Shown: positions 34,492 to 44,887 of the stretch, piece after piece | Layout of the letters: each line of letters opens with the position of its first letter | Numbering within the stretch: the stretch's first letter is position 1 | Assembly (NCBI GenBank): GCA_963682175.1 | Contig: OY821782.1 | Coordinates: forward strand, 33,439,741-33,503,740 | Direction: 5' to 3' | From: Triglochin maritima | Lineage: Eukaryota > Streptophyta > Magnoliopsida > Alismatales > Juncaginaceae | Length of the DNA stretch: 64,000 bases | The notes under the pieces: model-generated | What the model was told of the DNA's origin: nothing | The model's input: the letters and a program-made list of their open reading frames with translations, nothing else | Database searches by the model: none | Position numbers and translations under genes: made by a program

Positions 34492-35722
34492 TGATGAGAT
34501 TTTTATTTATACCGCAAGTGCACGGCGTCAATGAAGACGTGGCAAATACGGGTCGAACACAAGGAGGGAGAGATCTTGTTATTTTTGTGATTTTCGATTA
34601 AGGAAGAAAGAGAGAAAAATAATAATGTTGGTTTGAGATTTTTGGTTTTTAATTATCTAAAGCAAGAACAACAAAACAAAACTAAGAATAAAACAATTAT
34701 GGATGAGAGTCCAGCGAGTGGAGGTTTAGATATCGGATTTTGATTACAGAATTCTGAAACTTATAATAAATCACATTAGTTATATAAAGCATTACATGAT
34801 AAATGACTCAACATAAACTCAAGTAATCAAAATATACTAACACGAAATTAAAATAATAACTTGATTCTTCTTCTCATCACCCTAAATCCGTCACCCCCAC
34901 CCTTTGGAGAGAGTTAGAAACTCATGGATGGAGGGAAGGAGAAAGGGTCCTAGAGAAACTACAAAAGAAAACTAAAAACACAAAATAAAAGAAACAGAAT
35001 TTTATTGCTAAAGAGAAGAACAAAAACTAAGACTAAATTTAAGAACATAAACTAGGAACATCCTCTACACAACGTTTCGGGGCTATTTATAGCCGATACA
35101 AGGGACTTAGGTATAAAATAGGAAAGTACACGTGGCAAGACACGACTGGACAAAATCCGGAGCCACGGATCCACAAGGGGGCGGCGTTTCCGCCGTACAA
35201 TACACGTAGGATGCAGCGATTTCGCCGCAATATATGCGCTGATTTAATCCGGATTTTTCATGTGTGTTTATGGTACGATTTCAATATCCTTTGCACGTCT
35301 GGATGATTTCTTTCCTTTCTTTTGAGCTCCGAATTAATTCATTCATATATTTGGAGATCCAAATTGATTTTTCTTTAGAATTTCTCCAAGATAATATTTT
35401 GGTGATTTAATTGCAGTCGGGTCCTCGTCTTTTTTGCAATTCAGTCCCTGGCTACTTTTGTGCTTAAGTCCTTGGCCTTTTTGCAATTAGGTCCTTGAAT
35501 GCTTTTATGCTTGGATGAATTTCCATTTGAATCCCGATAATCTTGAACTTGGTCTTTATGACGGAAATGAGTCTCTCGCACGCATTTATGCTCGGGATAT
35601 GGGTAATTTGCATTCAGGTCCCTGTATTCTGTAAATAAGACTAAACACATACCTTAGTAGCATTTATTGATATAAAATTAATCTAAATGAGAGACATATG
35701 ATGCAATGTATGCAATGCATCA
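34492..35722 (-). repeat. 5' LTR of Athila-like element A (1231 bp)
   Basis: In plus view it starts TGATGAGATTTTTATTTATA next to the primer site and ends GCAATGCATCA at 35722. A minus-strand TATA box sits at about 35081-35094. The decayed palindrome pair is at 35181-35228. Beyond 35722 the sequence is copia LTR. Confidence 0.93.
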
Positions 35723-35788
35723 GTGTGGTAAAATGGTATGCAAGAAACACAAGACAGAAAAGTTCAACACACTGTTTTGGGTAAGTTC

Positions 35789-36299
35789 GGTCGACCGAAC
35801 GGGTGTAACGGTCGACCGGATGCTGTCCAAAAATGGAGTCCAGCAAAGTCTAGAAAAGAGATGGTCGACCGATCATGGGACGGTTGACCGAAATACGGCT
35901 ACAACTTAAGTTCACTTAAGTTAACGGTCGAACAAAATGTGGAGCGGTCGACCGTTCAGGGAGTTTTGGCAGTCCAAAATTAATGTCCAGAAAAGTCGAG
36001 GGACAAACGGTCAAACAAGATGGTTGGGTCGGTTGACCAAAAACTAACAGGCTCTATGGGGTTGTCAAAACATTTATGTTCGGTCGACCGAATCTAGGTC
36101 CACGGTCGACCGATGGTCACTTGTAATTTTGGGATATGGATAAAAATGTGGATACGACCATTGGTATAATACGACAAGTCTAACAGTCAAATGACACGTG
36201 TAGACGGTCGACCGAAAATGTCATGGTTGACCGGTTGAGATGAATAAATCACTATTGGATAATTGATCATTCGGTCGAACGGAGGTGGTTCGGTCGATC
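35789..36299. repeat. Array of paired GGTCGACC motifs (array 4)
   Basis: This lies in the right part of the split copia solo LTR. Pairs include 35789/35810 (21 bp) and 36273/36292 (19 bp), and two pairs near 36009 and 36080 at 22 bp. Spacing is looser here (19-22 bp) than in array 2 of the same LTR family. Confidence 0.88.
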
Positions 36300-37080
36300 G
36301 AATTTGCACAGGTAGTTCTGGTTTGGGTTTAGTGATTTCTGGTCTAAGTTAAGGTGACTTATTGAAGTCTAATTGATCTGAGATTTTGTGTGTGACTTCT
36401 GTAAGGAACCTAGTGTCTATGTGAATAGATTTTAACTCTTGTATACTCAAGATTACATAGATTCATAAGACTCAAAAGAAATATAAAATTACATGTCTTC
36501 AATAGCTTGATTACATGTTTTGACTTGAAATTCTTTCTTCTTTGAGTCTTGAACACCTGTAGATGTTAGCACAAAACAATATATATGTTATGCAATATAT
36601 GTACTACACTACATTTGATTGTGATTAAGATTAGATTGATTAAATCATCAAAATATAGATTAAGACCAAGAAGCCAACATATACTATATACATATAATTT
36701 TTTGTATTATTATTGTCATTATGTGTGGATGTTTGATGTTGTTTTATATGAATATGTGGATGTTTAGATTATGGATTTTTAGAGGTTTTGATTATAAATT
36801 TATAGATGTTTGATGTTTTTAACAAGTTTGATAAGTTTTTTTTATCCATTTAACCATTTACCCAATTCTTATATCGATTTTAGTATCTATTAAGTTTTAA
36901 CCGTATAACCATTTAACCGCCCAAAATCGTTTAATTAAATTAAATGGGTATAGGGTCATGGGTAGAGGTATTAATAAACGAGTTTCTAACCGAACCGCGT
37001 ACCGTTTAATTAGAAGGATATGGTCATGGAGAAGTCCTATAACCGCCCACGAACCACCGATTTACATCCCTACTTTTGTG

Positions 37081-38855
37081 TGTTAACGGTAGTATGTGTA
37101 TGCCTTTGATGAGACTAAAATTAGATTGAGGATTAATTGCACACTATCCACTTGTCAATGTAGGAATTACCTTTGAGATTTTTTCTATAAAGGTGATTGT
37201 ACAAATTTTCTTGGAAAATTTATCTAAAGTTTTTCACTAAAAGAATATTAGAATCACACGCTGGAGTACAAACAAGTTAAATTATCACATTCAAAAGCAA
37301 ATATAGTGAGATATGCTCTATTTAATATTAAAAAAATTAAAACCTCTTCTGAACGAGAGCCTCGAAGGTTCCAACCAAACAAAACATTCCATTTATCATT
37401 ATTTAAAAATTTATTATTTTGGGTTTTTTATATCAATACCGTCCAACAAGTTCATTTTACGTTTTTGTTATTTGTCCAGTCAGCATATATATTCATTCAA
37501 AATTTTACCTAATTGTTTTTTTTTTAAATTATCCATATGCAGGGCACTTCAGCAACTTTTGGTATTGCATTCTTCTATTACATTTACAAAAGAGATAAAA
37601 AAGTCTTCTTTTCATTTTTGCAAAATGTTCAGAGATTTACTTTTGTGCCTCCGCTTTCGCATTAAAGTTTTGACATAAGGCAAGTCCCTCGGCAAATCAA
37701 CTTTGTTAAATTCTTTTATCAGAATGTTGTTTATATATGACGTTATACTTTATTCATTTTCACGTAAACAAATCTATCTTTAATGACTTTTTTGGCATTA
37801 GTCTTGATTTTTTGCAGATAAACATCTAAAGATCGATGCACTTCTGTAGTTTGTTCATTTGCATTAAGTTTTCATAGCAAAGTGGTCAACAGGTTAACTT
37901 TTGTTAAATTATTTATCATAATATTAATTTAAAAATTATTTGTTTGTTTTTGCAAAAGCTCTCTTTGAAAAGGTAACTATTTTTGGGGTCCTTTTGCATT
38001 AATCGTTCTTAACTTTCTGCAAATAATCCAATAAAGATTAAGTTTTGTGTTTAGCGTTTTGAGTTAAAGTTTCTACATCAAGGCCCTCCAACAAGTTCTT
38101 TTTTAGCGTTTTACCTTTTTATCTGCAAACACAATATATATTAATCATATTCACGGAAACTCTTTATAAAAGTTAATTTTGGGTTTTAATGTCTTTTACT
38201 TTTTTTGTTTCTAAGTTTAGTCATCTCCAAACATATATTCCAATTGTGTATTTACATGAGTTATATTCCTATCTATTTAAGAAGGCGGCCCCTGCAAAGC
38301 ATGATACCACTCCTATAGTTAACTATAATACCCATCATACATACATCCTATAATTAGGTCTCAAATGACATGCTTTCATTTTCCATTGACAACGCCAAAT
38401 TATAGAGAAAAAGAAAAAAGACAAAGGGTGGAAACAACAGTCAACAAGTATAATACCATCCAAATAGCATGCCATTGGTAACCTGTAAATTAAAACCCAC
38501 CTCTTCGCAAAACCAAAACCACACAAAATTAACAAATTAGTTAAGTAGTTTCCAAAGGTTTGGCCACCCACATAATTAGCAAACCATAGGTGGAGTAAAC
38601 TTAACCAACATTCTAAAAAGGAACAAAAACATAACAAACAACAGCTGTGCATGTCACAACACAAAGAAATTCAACCAACGTCTTATGGTTGTGATTTGTG
38701 AACACCACGTTGTAGTTCCAACACAACTCCCAAATGACCATTTTGCACTTTACGTGCCCCCTTCTCAGCCCTTCTTTATTCAGGGGCATTTTGGTACTTT
38801 TTCACCCACGACAGGGTGGTGCTTGTCAAGTTATGTGCGTCTCCCTCTTCTTGTA
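37081..38855. other. Intergenic DNA upstream of the host gene
   Basis: This is AT-rich sequence without a supported gene. Between about 37430 and 38130 a degenerate tandem repeat of roughly 210-240 bp can be traced by the recurring block TC(A/C)A...CC(G/C)TCCAACAAGTTC followed by TTTTGTTA or TTTTTAGCGTTTT (near 37433, 37672, 37880 and 38085). The ORFs at 37306-37678 and 38335-38664 have no domain and are not called. Confidence 0.4.
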
Positions 38856-38860
38856 TTAAA

Positions 38861-38867
38861 TATATAA
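38861..38867 (+). promoter_or_regulatory. Probable TATA box of the DREPP gene
   Basis: TATATAA lies about 205 bp upstream of the start codon in a CT-rich setting (CTCCCTCTTC before, CTCCTCTTG after), as is common for plant core promoters. A start site about 30 bp downstream would give a leader of roughly 175 bases. No expression evidence is available here. Confidence 0.4.
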
Positions 38868-39071
38868 TCTCCTCTTGTGTTAATTTAACCCATCACTAAG
38901 TTGTTGGTGTCTTGTTCTTGCAAGAGGTTTGGCTTTAGGCACTAAAGGTTTTGTGTTTTGCGTTTTAATTGTGTTTTAGTTTGGTTCATTGTGGTTTCTT
39001 GTTTATGTGTTTTCATTAATGCATTGTATTTTTTGATTCAATGTTTAGAGAGAGGAGAGGTGTGTACATAG

Positions 39072-42000
39072 ATGGGGTATTGGAAGGCTAAGGTCGTGCC
39101 CATGTTTAAGAGGGCATTTGAGAGGAATGGACCCAAGAAGTCGGCCGCCATCGAGGCTTGCAAGGCATTTGATGTTTCCAAGGTTCGTGACGTAGTTGTT
39201 TTTGTCGTTTATTCTGATGTGAAATTGAATCTCAGTGGATGGTCTCAGCAAGATGACTCTGTTACATAAGTTGTGTTTGATGTTCTTTGGAGATCTAATA
39301 ATGGGTTATTGTGTTGTTTGTATGTTTAGGAGGACATAAACAAGGAGTTAGAGGAGAAAAAGGAGAACTTCGGGCCAAAAGTTATGGACATATATCAGGC
39401 TTCATCTGCTGAAACAAAGGTGCATTAATTGATAGTCCTTAGTTCTTTTATTTACCATATCATTTGTGTGTTAAACCACTTAAAATCATGAAAAAAATAG
39501 TTTGTGTTTGTTATACTCCTTCAAATTGAAATTGTCCTCAAGGTTTAACCCGGTGCTGTTGAACGAATCATATTACATTTACCCGGATCAAAATACATTA
39601 AGATCTTGTTTACTGTTGGTCCCGGTACGAAAACATTGTCGACATGGTCTTCACAAAGTAGGATGTGGATTTGTGGTATACCTTAATTAGTGATCGCGAG
39701 AAAAACTTTCGTCACAATCAAAGCATGAGCCTCTATCACGTTGATGTTGAATCTCTTCCAGCGTAAGTTGTCGAATCGGAATGTTGTTTTGGTGGAGAAT
39801 TCAACGGAGCAGTTAACAGGACGGATGACGAGCATGTTGAGGTAGAATTTGTAGTTGACACCAAAGGCGATTGTATGTTCGATAAGCTTGGGCCATAGGA
39901 GTGATGAGACTTGTATTGGTGGAGCTTCGCAAGGTCCATAGATTTAGACAAAGACTTTAGCTCCAAAACTTATACTTCTTGACGAATCACGGGAATGAAG
40001 AGGCTTAAATATGATGCGAGAGATTGTTCTACCCTTTTTTCTTGATATGTGTATGGTGAGGAAGGTGTTACCTCGGTGGTGGTGATGTTGAGGAACGGAG
40101 AACTTGTTGCGTCATATGTTGGTGTTGGGGTTGAAGATAAGTAATAACAAGTTTGCACCAAAGGAGGCCATATCTATTACGAGCTTCTTTAGTATTTGTG
40201 AGATGTCGTCGAGTATGCATGGCGATGATTTGAACATCTCGTTCAGCAATGATGCGAGGCGATGATACGACTCTTATTTGAAAAAGACCTAAAACTCCAA
40301 AAAATTGAAAAATTTGTAAGATGATATATCTCTTATTGAGGAAGAGATAAAACTCTAAAATTGCGAAAGATAAACAAGAAGAACAAAGATAATTTATAGT
40401 AACATTATTACTTAAGTACCCAAGAATTGAGCAAGTTTTCTTTCACTTTCAACAACAGAAGTACATACATATATATACATATATACAAGAGATCTTCCCC
40501 TGCGGGGAAGTTCTCAGCCGTCCATCTCATGGTTGAAATCACAACCATCCGTTTTGTCTCCTATTTCTTATTAAAACAATCCAATCACTTAAATTTAAAT
40601 AACATAAATTCCATCAGATTTCCCATTTTTGCCTCAAACACTCCTTTCCAAATCCATCATCTCACCAAATCGGCTTCATCTCCTGCCACAACCCCCCATT
40701 TTAACCCAGAAATGTCTCCGTATTTCACTAATTCTCTCTCTCTCTTGAGTAGGGATGCCGACAGATCGATCTCGATTTGGATATTAGGAGAACCGGATCT
40801 ATATTTTAATTGGACATCTAGAACAAAATCGGATCCAAGTTGGTTCATAACTTGGGTACCCAGAACCGAATCCAGTGGGATCACGGGGATCCGGAACCGG
40901 ATCCTGTACAAAACTTTTAAAATTTTCTATTTTTACCTCTACAAAAAATTTTATTTTTATTTCTTACAATAAGTTTTAGGATTAATTTTTATTATTTTAA
41001 TAATACCTTGGTTCCAGATACGATTCCAGTAGATAGAATTAGAACCGGGTCGGTTCTGAAATTGGGTAATCAAATCCGACCCATATCCGTTTTACCACGG
41101 TTTGGTACCATCGGATTCAGTTCGATTGGATCGTTTGCGGATAACCGTTTTCATCCCTACTCAGTAGCTCTTCTAATTCACACTTGCGACAGAACGTACA
41201 ACAAAGGTAACCGTTTATTAGATACGATTAAGCTTTTGGATCTAATCGATGAACTATGATTTTACTTTTGACTTAAGGTCCGACCTTCCTAAAGTTTGCA
41301 TGTTGATTTTTTGACGTGGAATTTTGTTGTTGATGGCTATAATTTTGCATGTGTTTTTCCTCTCAATATTGAGGTGTTCTTCGTGTGTTTATGTCAAAGG
41401 CGTGTTTACTTGTGTGATTTCACTGCATGGATTATTTTTCTTTCCAACATTGTTGTATTTGTGTATACGTACAATACAAGGTTCGAATGGTCGAGTTTGT
41501 TGAAATTTGTGTAAATATTCATGGAAGGCTATTGTTAATGTTTAATTTGTTTTGGGAATGTGCAACCTTTCTTTGGCGTTTTGTTTTATTTCATTATCAA
41601 TTTTGTATGATTCTCAACTTCCGATTTTTTTAATATATATTCTATTTGAATTCCCCTTTTTTTTAAATTCTATTTTTTTTGCTTTTTTAATTCTATCACC
41701 ATTTGAAAGGAAGCATTGAACATCTCAATCCCAAAATACAGTTAACGTATATCTTCAATTTCGATTTTTGAAAATTGGCAGTACAATGAACTGATTTGAG
41801 TATTGTTTTTCTCACAACCTTGAACCACAAATCCTGAATGTAAACAAAATAAGATCACCAATAAGGAAACATTGAAATGGCAAGAAAGATTTCTTTCGCA
41901 TGGGATTTTTCTACTCGAATACGGATTTTTTTGGGGTAGTTAACTTAAGAGCTCATAGTTTTTTTTTTTTGGGGTGTTTTATCCTTTTTATGCGTCTTAC

Positions 42001-44513
42001 TTATCTAAATATTACTTTACTTGATTCTTAAACCAACGTGTGGTTAATTGTTATACCCCTATTTTTTGTTTAATATTCAAGGTAATTTTATAGTTGCTCA
42101 GACATTGATGTTTACGTTTTTAAGGTGTTAAGATCTTCACTTTCTTTCCTCAATAATAGTAGGTAATTTATCTTGTATAGTGAATCAAGTGTATGTATGC
42201 GTGTTTTGAAAATCACACAATCAAAGTTTGTACTAGTCTACTTGCGAAATGTTGTAAATAAGTTGACATAAGTGACATAATATTATTTTGTTGCAGGCAG
42301 TGGTGAAAGAGCCCACTGAATTGGGTATCAAGAAGCAAGTTGATGGAGTCAGCAAATTCTTGGAGGAACTCACTAAAATAGGTACAATTAATTGATCCTC
42401 TATAATTTGGTTTTGTTATTTACACATTAAATGACGACGACTATCAAGCAAGTGCAAAAACAAATTACGAAAAGGTATTTATGACAATAAGTTTTAATTG
42501 GTGTAAATGAGGTGATAGAAGTAGGTACATTTTGAGAAATTTCTTTTGAACTAATAATATAAAAATAAAAAAATGAAACTTTATTAAAGTTGGGAAAATA
42601 TTTAGTGAAGTACGAGAAGTCGAGAACTAGAAACCGTAATGTGAATATTGATTTAAAAAGTAAAAACAGTAAATTAATTATTGTTTTCTAGCTACTTACC
42701 AATACCATCACTACTTTTAGCTCGTTTTTAGAGAATTGTGCATTCCAATAAAAAACAATTCGAAATTGATATTACCTGTTACAATAATTTTTTAGCATTT
42801 TTTGATAACGTAATCATATCACTCTCTTTTTCATTAATTCAAATAGGATTTTTTACTTGTCGTTTCAAAACACCGTATTTCCGTTTCTACCATCACTATA
42901 TTGCTATTTGTATTAATGTCACTAAGAAATTATATAAATTTTATTAATACCACTAAAAACTATACAAATTTAATTAATGTCATTCCGTTAACTTTTTTCC
43001 GTTAACGGCGTTATTGTTCCGGCGTTAAAAATCATTATTTTAATAGTAATATTTACAAATTCTACCTTATATAATTTAATAACTTAGAAATTCAAATCTA
43101 TCATTTTTATGATATTCACAACAAAACACTTAAATTCAAAAAATCAAGAATGTTAATTTTCACAAGTACAAACGGTGGGAATACCGGTGTTTTGGTGTTT
43201 TTTTGTTATGAAAATTATAATTCAAAACTTTTCGAATTTAAGTATTTTACTGTGAAAATCATACAAGTTTAATTCTTGTTTAAGTGTTTTGGAATTTAAT
43301 TTTTATAGGAAAAAAACACCAAAACACCGGTACCCTCACCGTTTGTACTTGTGAAAATTAACATTTTGATTTTTGAATTTAAGTGTTTTGTTGTGAATAT
43401 CATAAAAATGACAGATTTGAATTTCTAAGTTATTAAATTATATAAGGTAAAATTTCTAAATATTACTATTAAAATAATAATTTTTTAACGCCGTTAATGA
43501 AAAAGTTAACGGAATGAGATTAATGGAATTTGTATAGTTTTTAGTGACATTAATAGAATTTGTATAGTTTTTAGTGATATTAATACAAATAGCGATATAG
43601 TGATAACAGAAACAGAAATATGGTGTTTTGCAATGACATGCAAGCAAAAAATATATGATTAGGGTTTTGTATGAAACTTAAAATTTTCTTGGCCATAGAC
43701 TTCATTTCATTAAAATCATAGAAAAGTGATACTTAAATCAAAGTTAAAAAAATAAGTATTCAAATATGTTTTCAGAATTTCGAAAAATTATTCTCTCTTC
43801 TTCAACTTAAATTAACTTTCTTAAACTGGATATATACATATATGTCTTCTTAAGTATGAGTTCTAAGAATCATGTTATGATTTGAAAATCTTATATCATT
43901 GTTATAAGTACAAATTGTTTTAAATTATCATATAATTTGTCTTAATTATGTTAGAATTGTTTGAAAATCTATTCGGCTCGCAGTTTTTCAGCGATACTTA
44001 GCATTAATTAATCTCATTATTTGACATTGTCCTGCAGAATTCCCAGGATCAAAGATGGTCAATGAGGCAGCATCCAAGTATGGGCATGTTCTCCTTGCTA
44101 ATCCCATCATCTTCTTACTCCAAAAGGCCTCAACCCTCCTCCCCAAAGAAGTAGCCCAAACAACCCGGGATGCAGAGTCACAATCCGCCCCTGAGCTCAC
44201 TATTCCGACAACAAAAACCACCACTGAAGAAAAGAAAGAGGGCACTGAGGTAGAGAAAGTAGAGGAGAAGGAAGAAAAGAAAGAAAATGTTGAGGTAGAG
44301 AAAGTTGAAGAGAAGAAAGTCGAGGAAGAGAAAGTTGAGGAGAAGAAAGATGAGAAAAAATTTGACGAGAAGGAAGTCGAGGTGAAAAAGGTTGAAGAGA
44401 AGAAAGTTGAGGTAGCTCCTCCTCTGCCGACTGCTGAAGCAACCGTGATGGTTCCACCAGTGACGGAGGCGACAAAGACAACAGTGGTCGAAGGCAAGGC
44501 ACCACAATCTTAA
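39072..44513 (+). CDS. PCAP1: DREPP/PCaP1-type plasma-membrane cation-binding protein, 4 exons
   Basis: Exons are 39072-39182, 39330-39419, 42297-42381 and 44038-44513, all with GT-AG introns; they sum to 762 nt and 253 residues. The start MGYWKAKVVPMFKRAFERN is the DREPP family signature. Gly2 is the N-myristoylation site in known members, and the Lys-rich N-terminus binds phosphoinositides. Middle motifs are FGPKVMDIYQASSAETK and, across the exon 3/4 junction, KIEFPGSK. The last 90 residues are an acidic/basic Glu-Lys-Val repeat (44219-44415) and a Pro-rich tail; PCaP1 of Arabidopsis is 225 residues. Family members sit on the inner face of the plasma membrane, bind Ca2+/calmodulin and Cu2+, and affect microtubules and actin. 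No frame break is seen. Introns 2 (2877 bp) and 3 (1656 bp) contain transposon-like inserts. Confidence 0.95.
39697..40400. other. Unidentified insert in intron 2
   Basis: This part of intron 2 is less AT-rich than the rest and has two antisense frames (39736-39966 and 39970-40161) without stops for 60-76 codons. I recognise no domain. It might be a captured gene fragment or part of an old transposon. It is spliced out of the DREPP transcript. Confidence 0.25.
40750..41159. mobile_element. hAT-like short element in intron 2
   Basis: The ends are TAGGGATG (40750) and CATCCCTA (to 41159). The interior is rich in GAACCGGATC and CCGAATCC-type words, as in the element 22484-37072. The flanking octamers CTCTTGAG and CTCAGTAG match at only 5 of 8 positions, so the target duplication has decayed or the true ends differ slightly. 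It is 410 bp and non-coding. Confidence 0.55.
42859..43638. mobile_element. 780-bp long inverted-repeat element in intron 3
   Basis: The two halves are inverted copies of each other, with arms of roughly 370 bp. The left arm starts TGTCGTTTCAAAACACC and continues with ATCACTATATTGCTATTTGT. The right arm ends with the complementary words ACAAATAGCGATATAGTGAT and GGTGTTTTGCAATGACA. The centre (about 43220-43260) is a short AT-rich loop. It resembles a foldback or MULE-type MITE. Its RNA, produced as intron 3 of the DREPP gene, could form a very long hairpin. Confidence 0.85.
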
Positions 44514-44887
44514 TTAGTGGTGGTGTTCACGCATTGCATGTTCTATGTAACAAATATTGTACAATTAAGTTGCACCAACGACTATGTTTTACATATTTGA
44601 TGTGATTCTAAGACGAGTATTTTCAACGTATATGTGGGACATACATGTGTTGATTTTGTTTGATGGATTTTTTTTTTGTCATGGTATATGCCACTTAAAC
44701 AGATATTGTTCAAGCATACTCATATCACAAAATGTTTTGAAACTAATTGAGATTAAACTTGGGTAACGGGGCGTGCCGGGCCCAGCACGGCAAGGCCCGT
44801 TTTCTGCTCGACAAGACCCGTTGCCGGCCCGACCGGTCTTAGAGTCATTGGGCTGTTTATTTCTTTTTAAAAACTTACTATAATGCC
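44514..44887 (+). other. 3' flank of DREPP, then a GC-rich remnant
   Basis: The first 250 bases should hold the 3' UTR; no canonical AATAAA is obvious. Near 44765-44845 lies a short tract dense in GGCCCG / CGGGCC words that looks like a fragment of another non-autonomous transposon. No gene is seen. Confidence 0.4.

Larger units (their letters stand above)
28340..35722 (-). mobile_element. Athila-like gag-protease-only element A, minus strand
   Basis: Two same-orientation LTRs (28340-29532 and 34492-35722) flank about 5 kb of internal DNA. Internal DNA contains a tRNA-Asp-type primer site (34468-34485), a broken gag-protease gene (30887-33192) and a polypurine tract next to the left LTR (29533-29548). 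No RT, RNase H or integrase is present, so it is non-autonomous. In element A the left LTR lacks about 38 bp of its terminal part, lost at the junction with the gypsy LTR stub. The right LTR ends cleanly against the copia LTR at 35722. Confidence 0.92.
22687..36679 (-). mobile_element. Copia solo LTR split by nested insertions
   Basis: The left part (22687-23071) starts TGTAGGATCG and follows the copia LTR at 15751 block by block (CCGTTCCGGGCTGAGAT, CGCCTAGCTTGGAC, TCTCACAATTCGAGAAG). The right part (35723-36679) carries the GGTCGACC array and ends AAGAAGCCAACA, like 17507. Identical 5-bp duplications TATAC flank the two ends (22682-22686 and 36680-36684), which shows that both parts belong to one insertion. 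No internal copia DNA remains, so it was a solo LTR before the gypsy and Athila-like elements entered it. Confidence 0.88.
22484..37072. mobile_element. hAT-type non-autonomous element hosting nested LTR elements
   Basis: The outer ends are TAGGGTC (22484) and CATCCCTA (ending at 37072), flanked by identical 8-bp duplications CTTTTGTG at 22476-22483 and 37073-37080. The terminal parts, 22484-22686 and 36685-37072, are made of AACCG / CGGTT-rich words (TTTAACC, CCGAACCG, GTTTAATTA), as in many plant hAT-like non-autonomous elements. Without the nested copia, gypsy and Athila-like DNA and one copy of the TATAC duplication, the element is about 590 bp. It encodes nothing. Confidence 0.85.

Noticed and set aside
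37306..37678. Overlapping ORFs of 68 and 121 codons
   Set aside because: They fall in the degenerate tandem repeat, with Phe/Ile/Leu-rich translations typical of AT-rich non-coding DNA.
38335..38664. 109-codon minus-strand ORF upstream of DREPP
   Set aside because: It is very rich in Cys, Leu and Phe because of AT-rich DNA, with no domain, no conserved start and no introns supporting it.
44178..44507. Three long ORFs on the minus and other frames over DREPP exon 4
   Set aside because: They mirror the Glu/Lys-rich repeat (GAG/AAG codons) read backwards as Leu/Phe/Ser; the plus-strand exon has clear family homology and correct splice phase.
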